The notes beneath the pieces are model-generated. The model was not told the origin of the DNA and did no database searches. It saw only the letters and a list, made by a program, of their open reading frames with translations. The position numbers and the translations under genes were made by a program. This document shows positions 11,319 to 21,017 of a stretch of 64,000 nucleotides of DNA, one piece after another. The stretch comes from Neptunomonas japonica JAMM 1380. Lineage in GTDB: Bacteria > Pseudomonadota > Gammaproteobacteria > Pseudomonadales > Balneatricaceae. The stretch is from NCBI RefSeq assembly GCF_016592555.1, contig NZ_AP014546.1, positions 992,001 to 1,056,000 on the forward strand. The letters are read 5' to 3'. The stretch's first letter is position 1. Each line of letters begins with the position of its first letter.

Positions 11319-12029
11319 GTGACCCTTGATAAAAAGCGCATCATTGTTGCATTGGATTACCCGACTGTTGAACAGGCCCTTGATATGGCTAATCAACTTG
11401 ACCCTATGCGTTGTAGATTGAAAGTGGGTAAAGAGCTATTTACTCGTGGCGGTCCTGCAATAGTTGAGCAGTTACAGCGTAAAGGCTTTGAGGTTTTTCT
11501 TGATCTGAAATTCCATGATATTCCTAATACAACAGCAAAAGCAGTAAGAGCCGCTGGTGAGTTAGGCGTGTGGATGGTGAATGTTCACGCTACCGGTGGA
11601 CGCCGAATGATGGAAGCTGCTCGTAACGAATTGAGCCAGGTAAAGAACAATAAAACCTTGTTAATTGCAGTGACCGTTCTGACAAGTATGGAACGTGAGG
11701 ATTTGCAAGAGGTCGGCTTGGACCTTGATCCTCTAGATCATGTAAAACGCTTAGCGGCGCTGACAGAGTCTTGTGGGTTAGATGGCGTAGTCTGTTCTGC
11801 TCAAGAAGTAACACCATTAAGAGCAATCATTTCACCAGAGTTTAGCTTGGTAACGCCAGGTATTCGCCCTGCAGACAGTGTTGCAGGTGATCAGCGCCGC
11901 ATTATGACGCCTTCTGAAGCATTACAAGCTGGCAGCACGTATCTTGTTATTGGACGTCCAATTACTCAGGCCGAAAACCCGTTACTCGCGCTAGAGTCGA
12001 TTGAGAAAGAGATTGCTGCATTTATCTAG
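11319..12029 (+). CDS. pyrF: orotidine 5'-phosphate decarboxylase
   Basis: PyrF decarboxylates OMP to UMP, the last step of de novo pyrimidine synthesis. The 236-residue TIM-barrel protein carries the catalytic DxKxxD motif as LDLKFHD (Asp62, Lys64, Asp67) and the phosphate-binding GIRP near residue 188. The start is GTG 11319. The gene ends 8 bases inside the convergent ROK kinase gene. lapB-pyrF adjacency is common in gammaproteobacteria. Confidence 0.96.
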   Translation: MTLDKKRIIVALDYPTVEQALDMANQLDPMRCRLKVGKELFTRGGPAIVEQLQRKGFEVFLDLKFHDIPNTTAKAVRAAGELGVWMVNVHATGGRRMMEAARNELSQVKNNKTLLIAVTVLTSMEREDLQEVGLDLDPLDHVKRLAALTESCGLDGVVCSAQEVTPLRAIISPEFSLVTPGIRPADSVAGDQRRIMTPSEALQAGSTYLVIGRPITQAENPLLALESIEKEIAAFI

Positions 12030-13011
12030 TTGATTGCTCATAATTAGCAGGCCATAACCAAGCGGCGCCTCTAACGCCGCTTGAGTCTCCATGGACTGCT
12101 TTCGCTAATTGCGTGTTTACGGTATCTGAAAAGATATACTGCCCCCATGCCTTAGGTAATTCTTCATAGAGGCTGTGTATATTTGATAGCCCTCCACCTA
12201 ATACAATGATGTTAGGGTCAAGTATATTGATAACACTCGCAAGACTACGAGCAAGCCTGTCGATGTAAATACGGCAATAAGCTTGAGAGAGCGAACAACC
12301 TTTCTCCGCTCTCTGCCAAATAAGATCGGGGCTTGTTGCAAAGCTTAAAGGGTGGGTGAGGTTATTAATCTGGTTTTCTCTAAGAACCTCTGCATTGTAG
12401 CGTTGTATAGCACCCGGACCTGACAGATAAGTTTCAATGCAGCCCTGTTTTTTACAGTAGCATTCTTGGCCGGGTAACTCATCGTACTTTGGCGAGGGCA
12501 GTGGGTTATGCCCCCATTCGCCTGTTATTGAGTTTGCGCCATTAATGACCTGTTGATTCACGGTAATACCAGCACCTACGCCTGTTCCTAAAATAACACC
12601 GAAAACTACAGCGTGTCCTTTCCCCGCCCCATCGATAGCTTCAGAGAGAGCAAAGCAATTTGCATCATTACTTAAGCGCACTGGGCGATTAAGGGCGCTT
12701 TCAAGGTCCTGCTGTAGAGGCATTCCAATAAGGCAGGTAGAGTTCGCGTTTTTAATTAATTGTGTAGATGAAGAGACTGCTCCAGGAATACCGATGCCAA
12801 TAGTGGCGTGCTGTCCAATGTGTTTTTCAGTATCTAAAATCAAATTAGTGATGGCGAGAAGAGTAGCCTGATAATCGTGTTGTGGTGTTGCTATGCGTTG
12901 ACGATAAAGAATATCACCATTATTCGGTATGCCAGAGCTGTGTTGTTGAGCTTCGTCGTTAAGAGCAACGATCTCAATTTTTGTACCGCCAAGATCTATC
13001 CCAATGCGCAT
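12022..13011 (-). CDS. ROK family sugar kinase (fructokinase/N-acetylhexosamine kinase type)
   Basis: A 329-residue ROK-fold kinase. The N-terminal phosphate loop [12 protein letters not shown], the catalytic aspartate in SNDANCF (about residue 116), and the ROK zinc site are visible: His168 in GHNPLP, then [10 protein letters not shown] with cysteines near 184, 186 and 191. In the usual CxCGxxGC motif the glycine is a lysine here, which should not affect metal binding. Relatives phosphorylate fructose (Mak), N-acetylglucosamine (NagK) or glucose; the sugar cannot be decided from sequence. No DNA-binding domain is present, so it is not an Mlc/NagC-type repressor. It is the last gene of a minus-strand run that begins at the TRAP transporter. 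Confidence 0.88.
   Translation of the reverse strand: MRIGIDLGGTKIEIVALNDEAQQHSSGIPNNGDILYRQRIATPQHDYQATLLAITNLILDTEKHIGQHATIGIGIPGAVSSSTQLIKNANSTCLIGMPLQQDLESALNRPVRLSNDANCFALSEAIDGAGKGHAVVFGVILGTGVGAGITVNQQVINGANSITGEWGHNPLPSPKYDELPGQECYCKKQGCIETYLSGPGAIQRYNAEVLRENQINNLTHPLSFATSPDLIWQRAEKGCSLSQAYCRIYIDRLARSLASVINILDPNIIVLGGGLSNIHSLYEELPKAWGQYIFSDTVNTQLAKAVHGDSSGVRGAAWLWPANYEQSTR
12059..12083 (+). terminator. hairpin downstream of pyrF, inside ROK gene 3' end
   Basis: A perfect 9-bp GC-rich stem (CAAGCGGCG / CGCCGCTTG, loop CCTCTAA) starts about 30 bases after the pyrF stop and lies in the last codons of the convergent kinase gene. There is no clear T-tract, so a termination role for pyrF is only an inference. 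Confidence 0.4.
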
Positions 13012-13079
13012 AGTTATTCACAGTGATGAAGTATGCTGTTTAGAATAGATCTAACGTCACAGAGAATAAAGCCAAGTAA

Positions 13080-13973
13080 TTAAAGAATAAAAAATAGGGT
13101 GGCAGGGATAATTATTAAGCTTCCGATATTACCTAATAGAACAATGGATGCTACTTGATGGGGTTCCTGTTGATAGCGCTCTGAAACCATGTAATTGAGT
13201 ACAGCGGGCGGCATAGCACCAAACAGGACAAGATAGGTAAAGTGGGCTGGTTCAAGTTGGAGTAAGGGTTGTAGAGCAAGCGCAATAACAAGGCCGCTAA
13301 GAGGGCATAAAATAGCACCCCAAATACCAATTTTCCAATGAGTAAGGTCGACATTGGTCATGCGTACGCCTAATGCAAATAGCATAAGAGGAATAGATAT
13401 TTGGCCTAACATATCAATAAAAGTAGCAGCGCCAACAGGAACATGTAAGTCAAAAGTGCTCCAGATTAAGCCTGCTATTGTAGCGATAATCATGGGCATT
13501 TTAAGTACATTGATCGGGTTAGTTTTATGATCAAGAATATATAAACCCACTGTAAAGTGCAGCAGATTCTCGACTAAAAAAAGTACCACGGCAGCCGGTA
13601 ATGCGTGTTCTCCAAAAGCGAGCACGGCTAGCGGTAATCCTAGATTTCCACTATTGCTGAACATCATTGGAGGAAGGAATGTTTTAGGGCTAACGCCTAA
13701 TAACTTACATACCGGTAAGAGTAATAAGCCTGATCCTAAAACAACGATAGCTGCCCCAATAGCTAGCATTTGAAATTGGGGTAAATCAAATGATTTTGCA
13801 GAGAGTACTGAAAAGATCAGTGCTGGTACAAATACATCGATATTAATAGTGTTCGCAGTCGACATGTCCGTATGACGTTTGCGAGCATAAAAAAAGCCCA
13901 CACTAACAATTGCGACAAGCGGGAAAACGGTTAAAAAGATCCGCTCAAGTAGTGCTAGTGTGGTGCTTTCCAT
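13080..13973 (-). CDS. AEC family permease (auxin/malonate efflux carrier type)
   Basis: A 297-residue inner-membrane protein with about ten hydrophobic segments, matching the AEC family. Typical features are the conserved SNSGNLGLPLA segment in the first half and GAMPPAVLNYMVSERY in the second. Family members move organic anions such as malonate or malate, but direction and substrate are not known for this protein. It follows the stress-protein gene by 21 bases and may share its transcript. Its position near an organic-acid TRAP transporter and oxidase suggests organic acid handling, which is inference. Confidence 0.85.
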   Translation of the reverse strand: MESTTLALLERIFLTVFPLVAIVSVGFFYARKRHTDMSTANTINIDVFVPALIFSVLSAKSFDLPQFQMLAIGAAIVVLGSGLLLLPVCKLLGVSPKTFLPPMMFSNSGNLGLPLAVLAFGEHALPAAVVLFLVENLLHFTVGLYILDHKTNPINVLKMPMIIATIAGLIWSTFDLHVPVGAATFIDMLGQISIPLMLFALGVRMTNVDLTHWKIGIWGAILCPLSGLVIALALQPLLQLEPAHFTYLVLFGAMPPAVLNYMVSERYQQEPHQVASIVLLGNIGSLIIIPATLFFIL

Positions 13974-13994
13974 AGATGCGTTTAATCCGTTGTG

Positions 13995-14483
13995 TTAGTC
14001 GTATTTTTTACCAGTAGGGACAATAACGACAGGCAGCTTAGCATGTTTAACAACTTGCGCTGTAGTATGGCTATGGCGGCCGAAAGTGTTCTCAGCGCCC
14101 ATAACAACCATCTGTACATTACGTTTTTTAGCTTCATTGAGAATGGAATCAGTGTGATTGCCTTCAACAATGACATATTCCATTTCCACGTTTATTTCTT
14201 CAGGCAGGCTGTTCATCTCTTCTGCACAGAATGTTTTGATTCTTTCATGCATTTCTTGATGGATTGTATTAATCCCCTCATCATGCATTTTCTTTACCAT
14301 ATCATCAGGCAAATAGTTTTTGATAAGCGCAGAACCCATTTCTCCGATAGGCTCTACCACGTGCAAGATAACAATCTTGGCATTAAGAGCACCGGCTAGT
14401 TTCACTGCATGGCGAAAAACCGGACGCGTATGCTTACCAAGAGATGTAGTGTAAAGAATGGTATTGATATCAGGTAAAGCCAT
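13995..14483 (-). CDS. universal stress protein (UspA family)
   Basis: A 162-residue single-domain Usp protein. It starts with the family beta-strand ILYTTSLGKHTRPVFRHAVKLA, has the internal KIVILHVVEP strand, and ends with VVMGAENTFGRHSHTTAQVVKHAKLPVVIVP, a variant of the G2xG9xG(S/T) ATP-binding signature. The second glycine is not in the canonical place, so ATP binding is uncertain. Usp proteins are small cytoplasmic stress or energy-status proteins. It lies 36 bases after the large oxidoreductase gene on the same strand. Confidence 0.85.
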   Translation of the reverse strand: MALPDINTILYTTSLGKHTRPVFRHAVKLAGALNAKIVILHVVEPIGEMGSALIKNYLPDDMVKKMHDEGINTIHQEMHERIKTFCAEEMNSLPEEINVEMEYVIVEGNHTDSILNEAKKRNVQMVVMGAENTFGRHSHTTAQVVKHAKLPVVIVPTGKKYD

Positions 14484-14519
14484 GTTGGCATCCTCACAAC
14501 GTTTTGTTTGAGTATTCGT

Positions 14520-17417
14520 TCAGGCCTTGTTGGCCTGAATACGATTGTTTTCTTCAGTCGATGGTGCGTCAGTCAGTTTAGACTGAGTACAGCGATCCAC
14601 CAGGTAAATAATAGATTTATAATCAATCCCACTATGATGGCTTAAACCAATTTCGCAGGTGCGACTGGTCGAATAGCCAACATCACAACTTTGTACAGCG
14701 CCTTTTAGCGTACGCAGTGCTGATGCATTTAGTTCAGGGGTTGAGAAGCCTTTGTCACCAGCAAAACCACAGCAGGTTATCTGATCAGGAATAACAACCT
14801 GTGTTGAGCATGCTGACATGATGCGTTTGAGTTTTTCTGCTTGTCCCATACGGGTTGCGCTACAAGTAATATGCAGTGCAACGGGCTCATTACCAGCGGT
14901 AAACAGCAAGCGATCCATCAGGAACTCATCAATGAAATCGACGGTATCGTAGAGTTTGATACGAGAGTCAATTTTATCCTTTAGTAGTAGGCTGCAAGGG
15001 CTGGTGTCAGAATACACAGGAAGCGCCCCGTTTTCTGTGATCTTAAGCAATACTTTTTCAATTTCAGACGATTTTGAATCAGCGGCGGCGAACATTCCTT
15101 TGGACTGGAACGGCATACCGCAGCATAGATTATCCATATCAGGTGGATAGATGACTTCAAAACCTGCTTTGCGCAGCAGTGCTTCAGTTTTATCTGCTAA
15201 AGGTGTTTGGTCAGCATCCCCTCTTGCGGGTCCCATTGTCCGGCTAGCGCAGCTAGGTAGGTAAACAACTTTTGGTGCATTGCTAGCTGTTTGGCTAAGC
15301 TGTGCTGCTGGCTTTGGTTTGATTTTAGGTGCACCGGTTGGCATTGACGGTGTCCATTGCTGGATGCGCCCGCCCGATAACTTACGAGACGCGCCAGTAA
15401 TAGCCGACATTGCCTTAGTGCCTATTAAACCATGGGTTACATCGGCTGCTGCGAAGGTAAACCGGCTGGCTTTTGCTAATGTACCGTAATGATCAGCTAA
15501 CCATTGAGCCAATTTAGAGTGTTTCTCGTTGTTCTGGCTGCGGATAGAGCGTGTTAAGTCGCCGGTATTAATACCGACAGGGCAGGTGGTAGAGCATAAA
15601 CCACAGGCTGCGCAGGTATCGGTTCCTTGGTATTTATACTCTTGGCGTAATTCGGCAAGTCGCTCGGGGTCTGCATTAGGGGTATCGCTGGCGGCTTCAA
15701 GGCGAGCAATCTCACGCCAAATAACGATGCGTTGTCGAGGTGTTAACGTCAATGCACGAGAGGGGCAGGTTGGCTCACAAAAGCCACACTCAATGCACTT
15801 ATCTACTAATGGATCGGCAGCGGGCAAAGGTTTAAGGTTTTCAAGATGTACATGGCTGTTTTTATTGAGTAATACACCTGGGTTCAAAATATTTTTTGGA
15901 TCTAAAAGCTCTTTTAGTTCCCACATTAGCTGGTAGGCATCTTTTCCCCACTCCAGCTCAACGAAAGGAGCCATGTTGCGGCCAGTACCATGTTCTGCTT
16001 TAAGAGAGCCATCATAGGTGCCCACTACCATATGAGCGACATCAGCCATTAAGCCGTCGTAGCGTTCTATTTCAGCTTGAGTATCAAAAGCTTGAGTGAA
16101 TACAAAGTGTAAATTACCCTCCAGAGCATGACCAAAAATAAGGGCTTCATCGTAATGCCACTTTTTGAACAGCTGGTGGAGGTCATTCACAGCATCGGCG
16201 AGCTGCTCAACAGGGAACGCAACATCTTCAATGATGACAGTTGTACCAGTAAGGCGAATAGCGCCTACTGCTGGAAACAAACCTTTACGAATAGCCCAGA
16301 ACTTTGCGTACTCTTCTGGTTTGTTAGTGAACTCGATAGGACGCGCTGTTTCTAGGTTAGCAATTGATGCCTTTATCTCTTCAACTTGCTTGGCCAGCGC
16401 ATCAGGGTCTGGTGAGCGAGTTTCAACCAATAACGCCGCTGCATCTTCAGGTAAGTCTTTGATGAAATCGGGCATGCCGGGCTTGTCTTCGACAGAGCGC
16501 AAACCTGCACGGTCCATTAGCTCTACGGCTGACACCGGTGTTTTCTTAAGAATGGCGACGGCATCACAGGTCGTGCGCACTGTATTAAAAAAGATTAGAG
16601 CAGAGGCTTTGTTAGGGTGCTCGTCTACGGTTCGGTAGGTTATCTCGGACATGAAACCAAGCGTACCTTCAGAGCCAATCATGAGGTGTTGAAGTATATC
16701 GATTGGGTCGGTGTAGTCTACCAATGAATTGAGCGCATAGCCGGTAGTGTTTTTTAAGCGGTATTTATGATGAATACGCTCATGTAGCGCTTGGTTGGCG
16801 CGTGTTTGCAGGCTGAGTGCCTCTAGAGCATCTAATAACGGTTTATGAGATTGTCTAAACTGTTTTATGGAATCAGGGCTGCCGGTATCCAGTTGTGCAC
16901 CATCGGCCAGTACAAGCTTCATGCTTTTGAGTGTTCGATAGCTATTTTGTGCTGTACCACAGCACATGCCGCTCGCATTATTGGCAGCAATACCACCAAT
17001 CATTGCCGCATTAATAGAGGCTGGGTCGGGTCCGATTTTTTTATTGAAAGGGGCAAGGTAGCTATTGGCCTGGCCTCCGATAACGCCGGGCTGGAGGCTA
17101 ATCTCTGTGGCGTCATTATTGATATGATAGCCTTTCCAGCCATCGCCTAGTTGAATCAAAACCGAGTCAGTAATGGCTTGTCCGGACAAACTAGTACCGG
17201 CGGCTCTAAACGTGACAGGGACTTGAGTTTTATCAGCGAGGGTAACGATGCGTGCAACTTCTTGTTCGCTTTCTGTTCTCACAACTATTTGTGGAATTAA
17301 ACGATAAAAACTCGCATCTGTACCGTATGCTAATGTACGCAATGGGTCAGTAATTAAGCGTTCTTCAGGAATAAACTGCTGTAGTTCAGCCAGAAATTTT
17401 TGATGTGTCTGTTTCAT
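14520..17417 (-). CDS. FAD/Fe-S oxidoreductase, D-lactate dehydrogenase (Dld-II) type
   Basis: A 965-residue flavin and iron-sulfur enzyme. Order: FAD-binding PCMH domain (about 35-260), FAD-oxidase C-terminal domain (about 270-530), a ferredoxin-like segment with CIECGFCEPTCP and CAACGLCSTTCP, then a CCG-type cysteine-rich domain with CCGMPF and CCGFAG motifs. This layout matches Dld-II of Shewanella (quinone-linked D-lactate oxidation) and YdiJ-type D-2-hydroxyacid dehydrogenases. ATG 17417 was chosen because an AGGGA site lies just upstream; a GTG 18 bases earlier is the only in-frame alternative seen. It follows the TRAP genes on the same strand, so the imported acid is probably its substrate. 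D-lactate is the best guess; D-2-hydroxyglutarate is an alternative. Confidence 0.87.
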   Translation of the reverse strand: MKQTHQKFLAELQQFIPEERLITDPLRTLAYGTDASFYRLIPQIVVRTESEQEVARIVTLADKTQVPVTFRAAGTSLSGQAITDSVLIQLGDGWKGYHINNDATEISLQPGVIGGQANSYLAPFNKKIGPDPASINAAMIGGIAANNASGMCCGTAQNSYRTLKSMKLVLADGAQLDTGSPDSIKQFRQSHKPLLDALEALSLQTRANQALHERIHHKYRLKNTTGYALNSLVDYTDPIDILQHLMIGSEGTLGFMSEITYRTVDEHPNKASALIFFNTVRTTCDAVAILKKTPVSAVELMDRAGLRSVEDKPGMPDFIKDLPEDAAALLVETRSPDPDALAKQVEEIKASIANLETARPIEFTNKPEEYAKFWAIRKGLFPAVGAIRLTGTTVIIEDVAFPVEQLADAVNDLHQLFKKWHYDEALIFGHALEGNLHFVFTQAFDTQAEIERYDGLMADVAHMVVGTYDGSLKAEHGTGRNMAPFVELEWGKDAYQLMWELKELLDPKNILNPGVLLNKNSHVHLENLKPLPAADPLVDKCIECGFCEPTCPSRALTLTPRQRIVIWREIARLEAASDTPNADPERLAELRQEYKYQGTDTCAACGLCSTTCPVGINTGDLTRSIRSQNNEKHSKLAQWLADHYGTLAKASRFTFAAADVTHGLIGTKAMSAITGASRKLSGGRIQQWTPSMPTGAPKIKPKPAAQLSQTASNAPKVVYLPSCASRTMGPARGDADQTPLADKTEALLRKAGFEVIYPPDMDNLCCGMPFQSKGMFAAADSKSSEIEKVLLKITENGALPVYSDTSPCSLLLKDKIDSRIKLYDTVDFIDEFLMDRLLFTAGNEPVALHITCSATRMGQAEKLKRIMSACSTQVVIPDQITCCGFAGDKGFSTPELNASALRTLKGAVQSCDVGYSTSRTCEIGLSHHSGIDYKSIIYLVDRCTQSKLTDAPSTEENNRIQANKA

Positions 17418-17489
17418 AGTATTCCCTGAAGCCACTTGGATGGGTTTGTTGAGTGGAGCGTGCTTGGGGAGCGAGCACGGCTATATAAG

Positions 17490-17515
17490 CCGCGGCATCA
17501 GCAGGGATGCCGCGG
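17490..17515 (-). other. intra-operon stem-loop between dctM and the oxidoreductase gene
   Basis: A perfect 10-bp stem (CCGCGGCATC / GATGCCGCGG, loop AGCAGG) lies between the dctM stop and the oxidoreductase start. No T-tract follows on the minus strand. It could be an attenuator or a 3'-end stabiliser of the TRAP mRNA. Confidence 0.5.
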
Positions 17516-17537
17516 TTGTACATCATGTGTTGGTGCA

Positions 17538-18929
17538 CTATTTAGCGTAGGCGATTGCCGGCAGCCATAGTACAAGTTGTGGCCAGAAAACCAGAATGAA
17601 CAAGGCAATTAGCTGTAGGCCGATAAATGGCAAAACACCCTTGTAAATATCTTTTAATTTGACGTTCGGAGGGCATACGCCTTTTAAGTAGAAAAGGGCA
17701 AAGCCGACCGGCGGTGTTAGGAAGGATGTCTGTAATGCCATGGCGACTAACATGACGAACCACACCAGTTCTGGATTATCTACTACGCCATAACCGTTAA
17801 TATCTAAGCCTAGGGCCGATATGACCGGTGCTAACAGTGGCAGAATAATCAGTGTGATCTCTATCCAATCTAGGAAGAAACCTAGTAAGAAAATCACGCC
17901 AAGAATAAAGAAGATAATGCCGTAAGGGCCAAATGGAAGGCCGGTTAGGAATGATTCAATAAGCTCATCACCACCGAGTTCACGTAATACCAAAGCAAAG
18001 CAGGTCGCACCAATAAAGATGGCAAAGATATATGCCGTAGTATTGAGTGTTCCACCCATAACTTCTCTTAGTACAGGAATGCTGAAGCGACGGTTATAGA
18101 TCGCCAGTAAGGTTGCACCCATTGCGCCCACACCAGAAGCTTCTGTTGGTGTAGCAAAACCACCAAAGATAGAGCCCAACACCACAAATATGAGTAATAG
18201 CGTAGGCAAAACCGCTTTCAGCACATTAGCGACAACAGGCCAAGTCACCGCTTTAGCATCTTCAGGAACCGGTGCAGCATTTGGTTTTACATAGGAGTAA
18301 ATCAGAATGTAAGTAATATACATACCCCCTAGCATTAACCCTGGGAATACAGCGCCCATGAACAGATCACCAACGGATAAACCGAGTTGGTCAGCCATGA
18401 TAACCAGCATGATGCTTGGTGGTATTAAAATACCCAGTGTGCCAGCTGAAGCAATCGTACCTAATGCCAATGGCATTGAATAACCCTGCTTGGTCATCGA
18501 TGGTAAAGACATAACAGCGAGTAATACAACCGAAGCACCGATGATGCCTGTTGATGCGGCCAAAATAATACCGATGGCTGTTACAGTAACGGCTAAACCG
18601 CCACGAACACGACCAAACAGTTCTTGCATTGAATGCATTAGTTTTTCTGCGACACCAGATTTATCAAGCATAATACCCATGAAAATAAACATAGGTAATG
18701 CGACTAGAATCCAGTTGTCCATGATTTTCCACAGACGGTTTACGACCAAGCCAAGCGTGGTGTAATCAAGCCCGGTCATGGTGTCTAAATTAGCATCGGC
18801 AAACTGACCGATAAAAGCAAAAATAATACCGACGCCGCCTAGAACCCAAGCAACAGGAATACCGGTAAAAAGAAGTGCGATGAATGATAAGAACATCGCA
18901 ATGACCATAATTTCATTGGCGTCCATCAT
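17538..18929 (-). CDS. dctM: TRAP transporter large permease (DctM)
   Basis: DctM is the ion-coupled translocating subunit of a tripartite ATP-independent periplasmic transporter. The 463-residue protein has about 12 membrane segments and family motifs such as PLFIFMGIMLDKSGVAEKL and GTLGILIPPSIMLVIMADQL. ATG 18929 overlaps the dctQ stop (TGATG), a coupling typical for dctQ-dctM; a second ATG follows immediately. It acts in the inner membrane with DctQ and the periplasmic DctP encoded upstream. Confidence 0.95.
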   Translation of the reverse strand: MMDANEIMVIAMFLSFIALLFTGIPVAWVLGGVGIIFAFIGQFADANLDTMTGLDYTTLGLVVNRLWKIMDNWILVALPMFIFMGIMLDKSGVAEKLMHSMQELFGRVRGGLAVTVTAIGIILAASTGIIGASVVLLAVMSLPSMTKQGYSMPLALGTIASAGTLGILIPPSIMLVIMADQLGLSVGDLFMGAVFPGLMLGGMYITYILIYSYVKPNAAPVPEDAKAVTWPVVANVLKAVLPTLLLIFVVLGSIFGGFATPTEASGVGAMGATLLAIYNRRFSIPVLREVMGGTLNTTAYIFAIFIGATCFALVLRELGGDELIESFLTGLPFGPYGIIFFILGVIFLLGFFLDWIEITLIILPLLAPVISALGLDINGYGVVDNPELVWFVMLVAMALQTSFLTPPVGFALFYLKGVCPPNVKLKDIYKGVLPFIGLQLIALFILVFWPQLVLWLPAIAYAK

Positions 18930-19453
18930 CACTCTCCACGTATTAGTAAAACAATATCACGATATAGGCGTGATAGAACGGCTAGGCCGAGTAAAGCAAA
19001 GCTAACAGGAATAACCCCTTTTATAACCCAGCGATAAGGTAAGCCAGATGGGGATTGAGAGCTTTCGCCGATACGATAAGAGTCGTAAAAGAAATCGAGA
19101 CTATGCGCAAAAATAATAAAAATGAAAGGTAAGACCAAGATCAAGATGCCCAGAATTTCGATGATGTGTTTCGTGCGTGCTCGAAAGTGAGAATAAAATA
19201 GATCTACACGAATATGTGAATTAGTGGTTTGCGCATAAGAAAGGCCAAACATAACGCCAACAGCATAAAGGTGCCATTGAAGCTCTTCTAATACGATTAA
19301 ACCGTTTGAAAATCCTTTTCGAAGTACGACCTGCAAAATGATTACAAGAACCAGCAGGACGTAGCACCAAGCAACTGACATACCGATACGCTGGATAAAG
19401 CGATCGATCTTATCGGCTAAAGGCACTGAGGGGAGAGTATCGTTCTCAGTCAC
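18929..19453 (-). CDS. dctQ: TRAP transporter small permease (DctQ)
   Basis: A 174-residue protein with four membrane segments, the small membrane subunit that partners DctM. The conserved segment with LEELQWHLYAVGVMFGLSYA and HIRVDLFYSHF is typical of the family. The start appears to be GTG 19453 with only a weak ribosome site. It is separated from dctP by a strong stem-loop, which suggests that the binding protein is made in excess over the membrane subunits. Confidence 0.93.
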   Translation of the reverse strand: MTENDTLPSVPLADKIDRFIQRIGMSVAWCYVLLVLVIILQVVLRKGFSNGLIVLEELQWHLYAVGVMFGLSYAQTTNSHIRVDLFYSHFRARTKHIIEILGILILVLPFIFIIFAHSLDFFYDSYRIGESSQSPSGLPYRWVIKGVIPVSFALLGLAVLSRLYRDIVLLIRGE

Positions 19454-19491
19454 AGGAAGGCACCTACATCGATTATTATTGTATGGAAATA

Positions 19492-19518
19492 AAGCAGGCA
19501 GTGAATCACTGCCTGCTT
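19492..19518 (-). terminator. stem-loop after dctP (partial terminator)
   Basis: An 11- to 13-bp perfect inverted repeat (AAGCAGGCAGTGA / TCACTGCCTGCTT) lies 30 bases after the dctP stop, and on the minus strand it is followed by TATTTCC. It probably terminates part of the transcripts or protects the dctP mRNA. Confidence 0.6.
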
Positions 19519-19547
19519 GAACTTACGTGTTGCGGTTAATAGAGCTA

Positions 19548-20615
19548 TTAACGGCTACGTGGTAGGAATGCGTTTGATTCCCACAAGTTATAACCTGTAC
19601 GGAATGTGTCTAGATCATCCCATACTTTTTTGAAGAACGGGTCAGCTGCAGATTTTTCATCAACAACTTCGCCCCATTTTTCTTCAAAGGCAGCAAGCAT
19701 AGTGTCATTCCAGTAGCGGATTTCAACACCGTTCTCTTTCGCTTTAGCCATAACAGGGAACTGCATTGCTTCACCTTCAGCAATCGCATTCGTCATAGAC
19801 GCTTTACAAGTGTTTTCAACCGTTGCTTGTTGCCCTGCAGACATTTTGCCCCACGCATCTTTGTTTACTAGCAATTCAAAGATAGTGGCTTGTTGATGCC
19901 AGCCAGGGAAGTAGTTGTACTTCATGATTTTATGGAAGCCAAGACGCTGATCGATAGCTGGCTGAGAGAACTCAGATGCATCGATTGCACCTTTCTCAAG
20001 AGCACCAAAGATTTCACCGCCAGGTAGCTGTGATGTAGAAACACCCATCTTTTCCATGACCGAAGCGCCAAGGCCGAAGAAGCGCATATTCAGACCTTTA
20101 AGGTCGTCTGGCGTGTTGATTTCTTTGTTGAACCAGCCTGATGTTTCTGGAGAAATAATCGCACAAGGAATAACTTTAACGTTGAAGCCGCTAGTGTCGT
20201 ACATTTCTTGATAAAGTTTCAGGCCGTTACCGTAGTACATCCAAGCCATATATTCGCCCGCTTCAGGGCCAAAAGGTACTGCAGAGAAGATAGCAGCGGC
20301 TGGCATTTTACCCTGCCAGTAACCTGCTGTAGCGTAACCTGAGTTCACTTTACCTGAAGATACAGCATCAAGAATTTCTGGAGGGCTAACGAGTTTACCT
20401 GGCTCATAGATTTTCATCTTCATTTTGCCATCAGTAACCAGTTTTAGCTGGTCAGCAACCCAAACAATAGGAGTACCGAGTGCAGGCAGGTGTGAGCCAA
20501 AAGCAATCGGGGTTTTCAGTAACATTTTATCAGCTGCTTGAGCAGGCATAATAGCAGTAGCGGCAACACCTGCCAAAACAGCAGCAGAGATCACAGACTT
20601 GGTAAACTTTTTCAT
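19548..20615 (-). CDS. dctP: TRAP transporter substrate-binding protein (DctP), 2-oxoacid/lactate type
   Basis: A 355-residue periplasmic binding protein with a Sec signal peptide (cleavage likely after AMPAQA, about residue 27). It has the DctP-family segments with GWFNKEINTPDDLKGLNMR and a conserved arginine, and LPGGEIFGALEKGAIDASEF. The latter and the YNYFPGWHQQ segment resemble the TakP/lactate-binding branch, so a 2-oxo or 2-hydroxy acid is likely; this rests on recalled family resemblance. A GAGGA site precedes ATG 20615. It is the first gene of the minus-strand operon, divergent from pdhR, with two FadR-type operators between them. Confidence 0.92.
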   Translation of the reverse strand: MKKFTKSVISAAVLAGVAATAIMPAQAADKMLLKTPIAFGSHLPALGTPIVWVADQLKLVTDGKMKMKIYEPGKLVSPPEILDAVSSGKVNSGYATAGYWQGKMPAAAIFSAVPFGPEAGEYMAWMYYGNGLKLYQEMYDTSGFNVKVIPCAIISPETSGWFNKEINTPDDLKGLNMRFFGLGASVMEKMGVSTSQLPGGEIFGALEKGAIDASEFSQPAIDQRLGFHKIMKYNYFPGWHQQATIFELLVNKDAWGKMSAGQQATVENTCKASMTNAIAEGEAMQFPVMAKAKENGVEIRYWNDTMLAAFEEKWGEVVDEKSAADPFFKKVWDDLDTFRTGYNLWESNAFLPRSR

Positions 20616-20710
20616 GTCTCATCCTCAATAACGATATTATTTTTTTTTATACTCGGTACTGAATATACAACAGATTCGTTGTTATAACAGTGTTAAAAAC
20701 GTGCTTGCTA

Positions 20711-20727
20711 AATTGGTATTACCAATT
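20711..20727. promoter_or_regulatory. PdhR/FadR-type operator, dctP side
   Basis: AATTGGTATTACCAATT is a perfect palindrome with 7-bp arms and a 3-base centre. It matches the known PdhR site pattern ATTGGTnnnACCAAT. It lies 96 bases before the dctP start, so PdhR could repress the TRAP operon. Confidence 0.8.
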
Positions 20728-20851
20728 TACCATCATCTAGATTGCTACTGTATTTTTTTTAACCAGTGCTTGTCAACGATTTTTATAAACTAAATATATA
20801 TTGGTTTTGTAGTTGATAAACGCTAGTTTCACATTTAAGTTAATATTTAAT

Positions 20852-20868
20852 TAGTGGTAAGACCAATT
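20852..20868. promoter_or_regulatory. second PdhR-like operator, pdhR side
   Basis: TTAGTGGTAAGACCAATTG contains the core TGGTAAGACCA and fits TNGTnnnACNA, with mismatches in the outer arms. It lies about 150 bases before the pdhR start codon and may serve autoregulation or looping with the site at 20711. Confidence 0.6.
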
Positions 20869-21017
20869 GTGCAAGTGCGTAATTTGAGTCTTTTTAGACG
20901 TTAGTTTTATAAAGATCTAAGTAGTAATACTGACTCAGTGAGAGTGTAGAAAGACTATGTGACAGTTTATCTGTGCTGAGAATTTTTAATTTAGTAAGTG
21001 GTTGGAAGAATAATAAC

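Larger units (their letters stand above)
20616..21017. promoter_or_regulatory. divergent control region dctP / pdhR
   Basis: About 400 AT-rich bases without a gene. It holds two FadR-family inverted repeats (20711-20727 near dctP and 20852-20868 near pdhR) and must carry both divergent promoters. I could not assign -35/-10 boxes with confidence. No small gene with a convincing ribosome site was seen. Confidence 0.7.

Noticed and set aside
12022..13011. ROK protein as Mlc/NagC-type transcriptional repressor
   Set aside because: It lacks the N-terminal helix-turn-helix and begins directly with the kinase phosphate loop.
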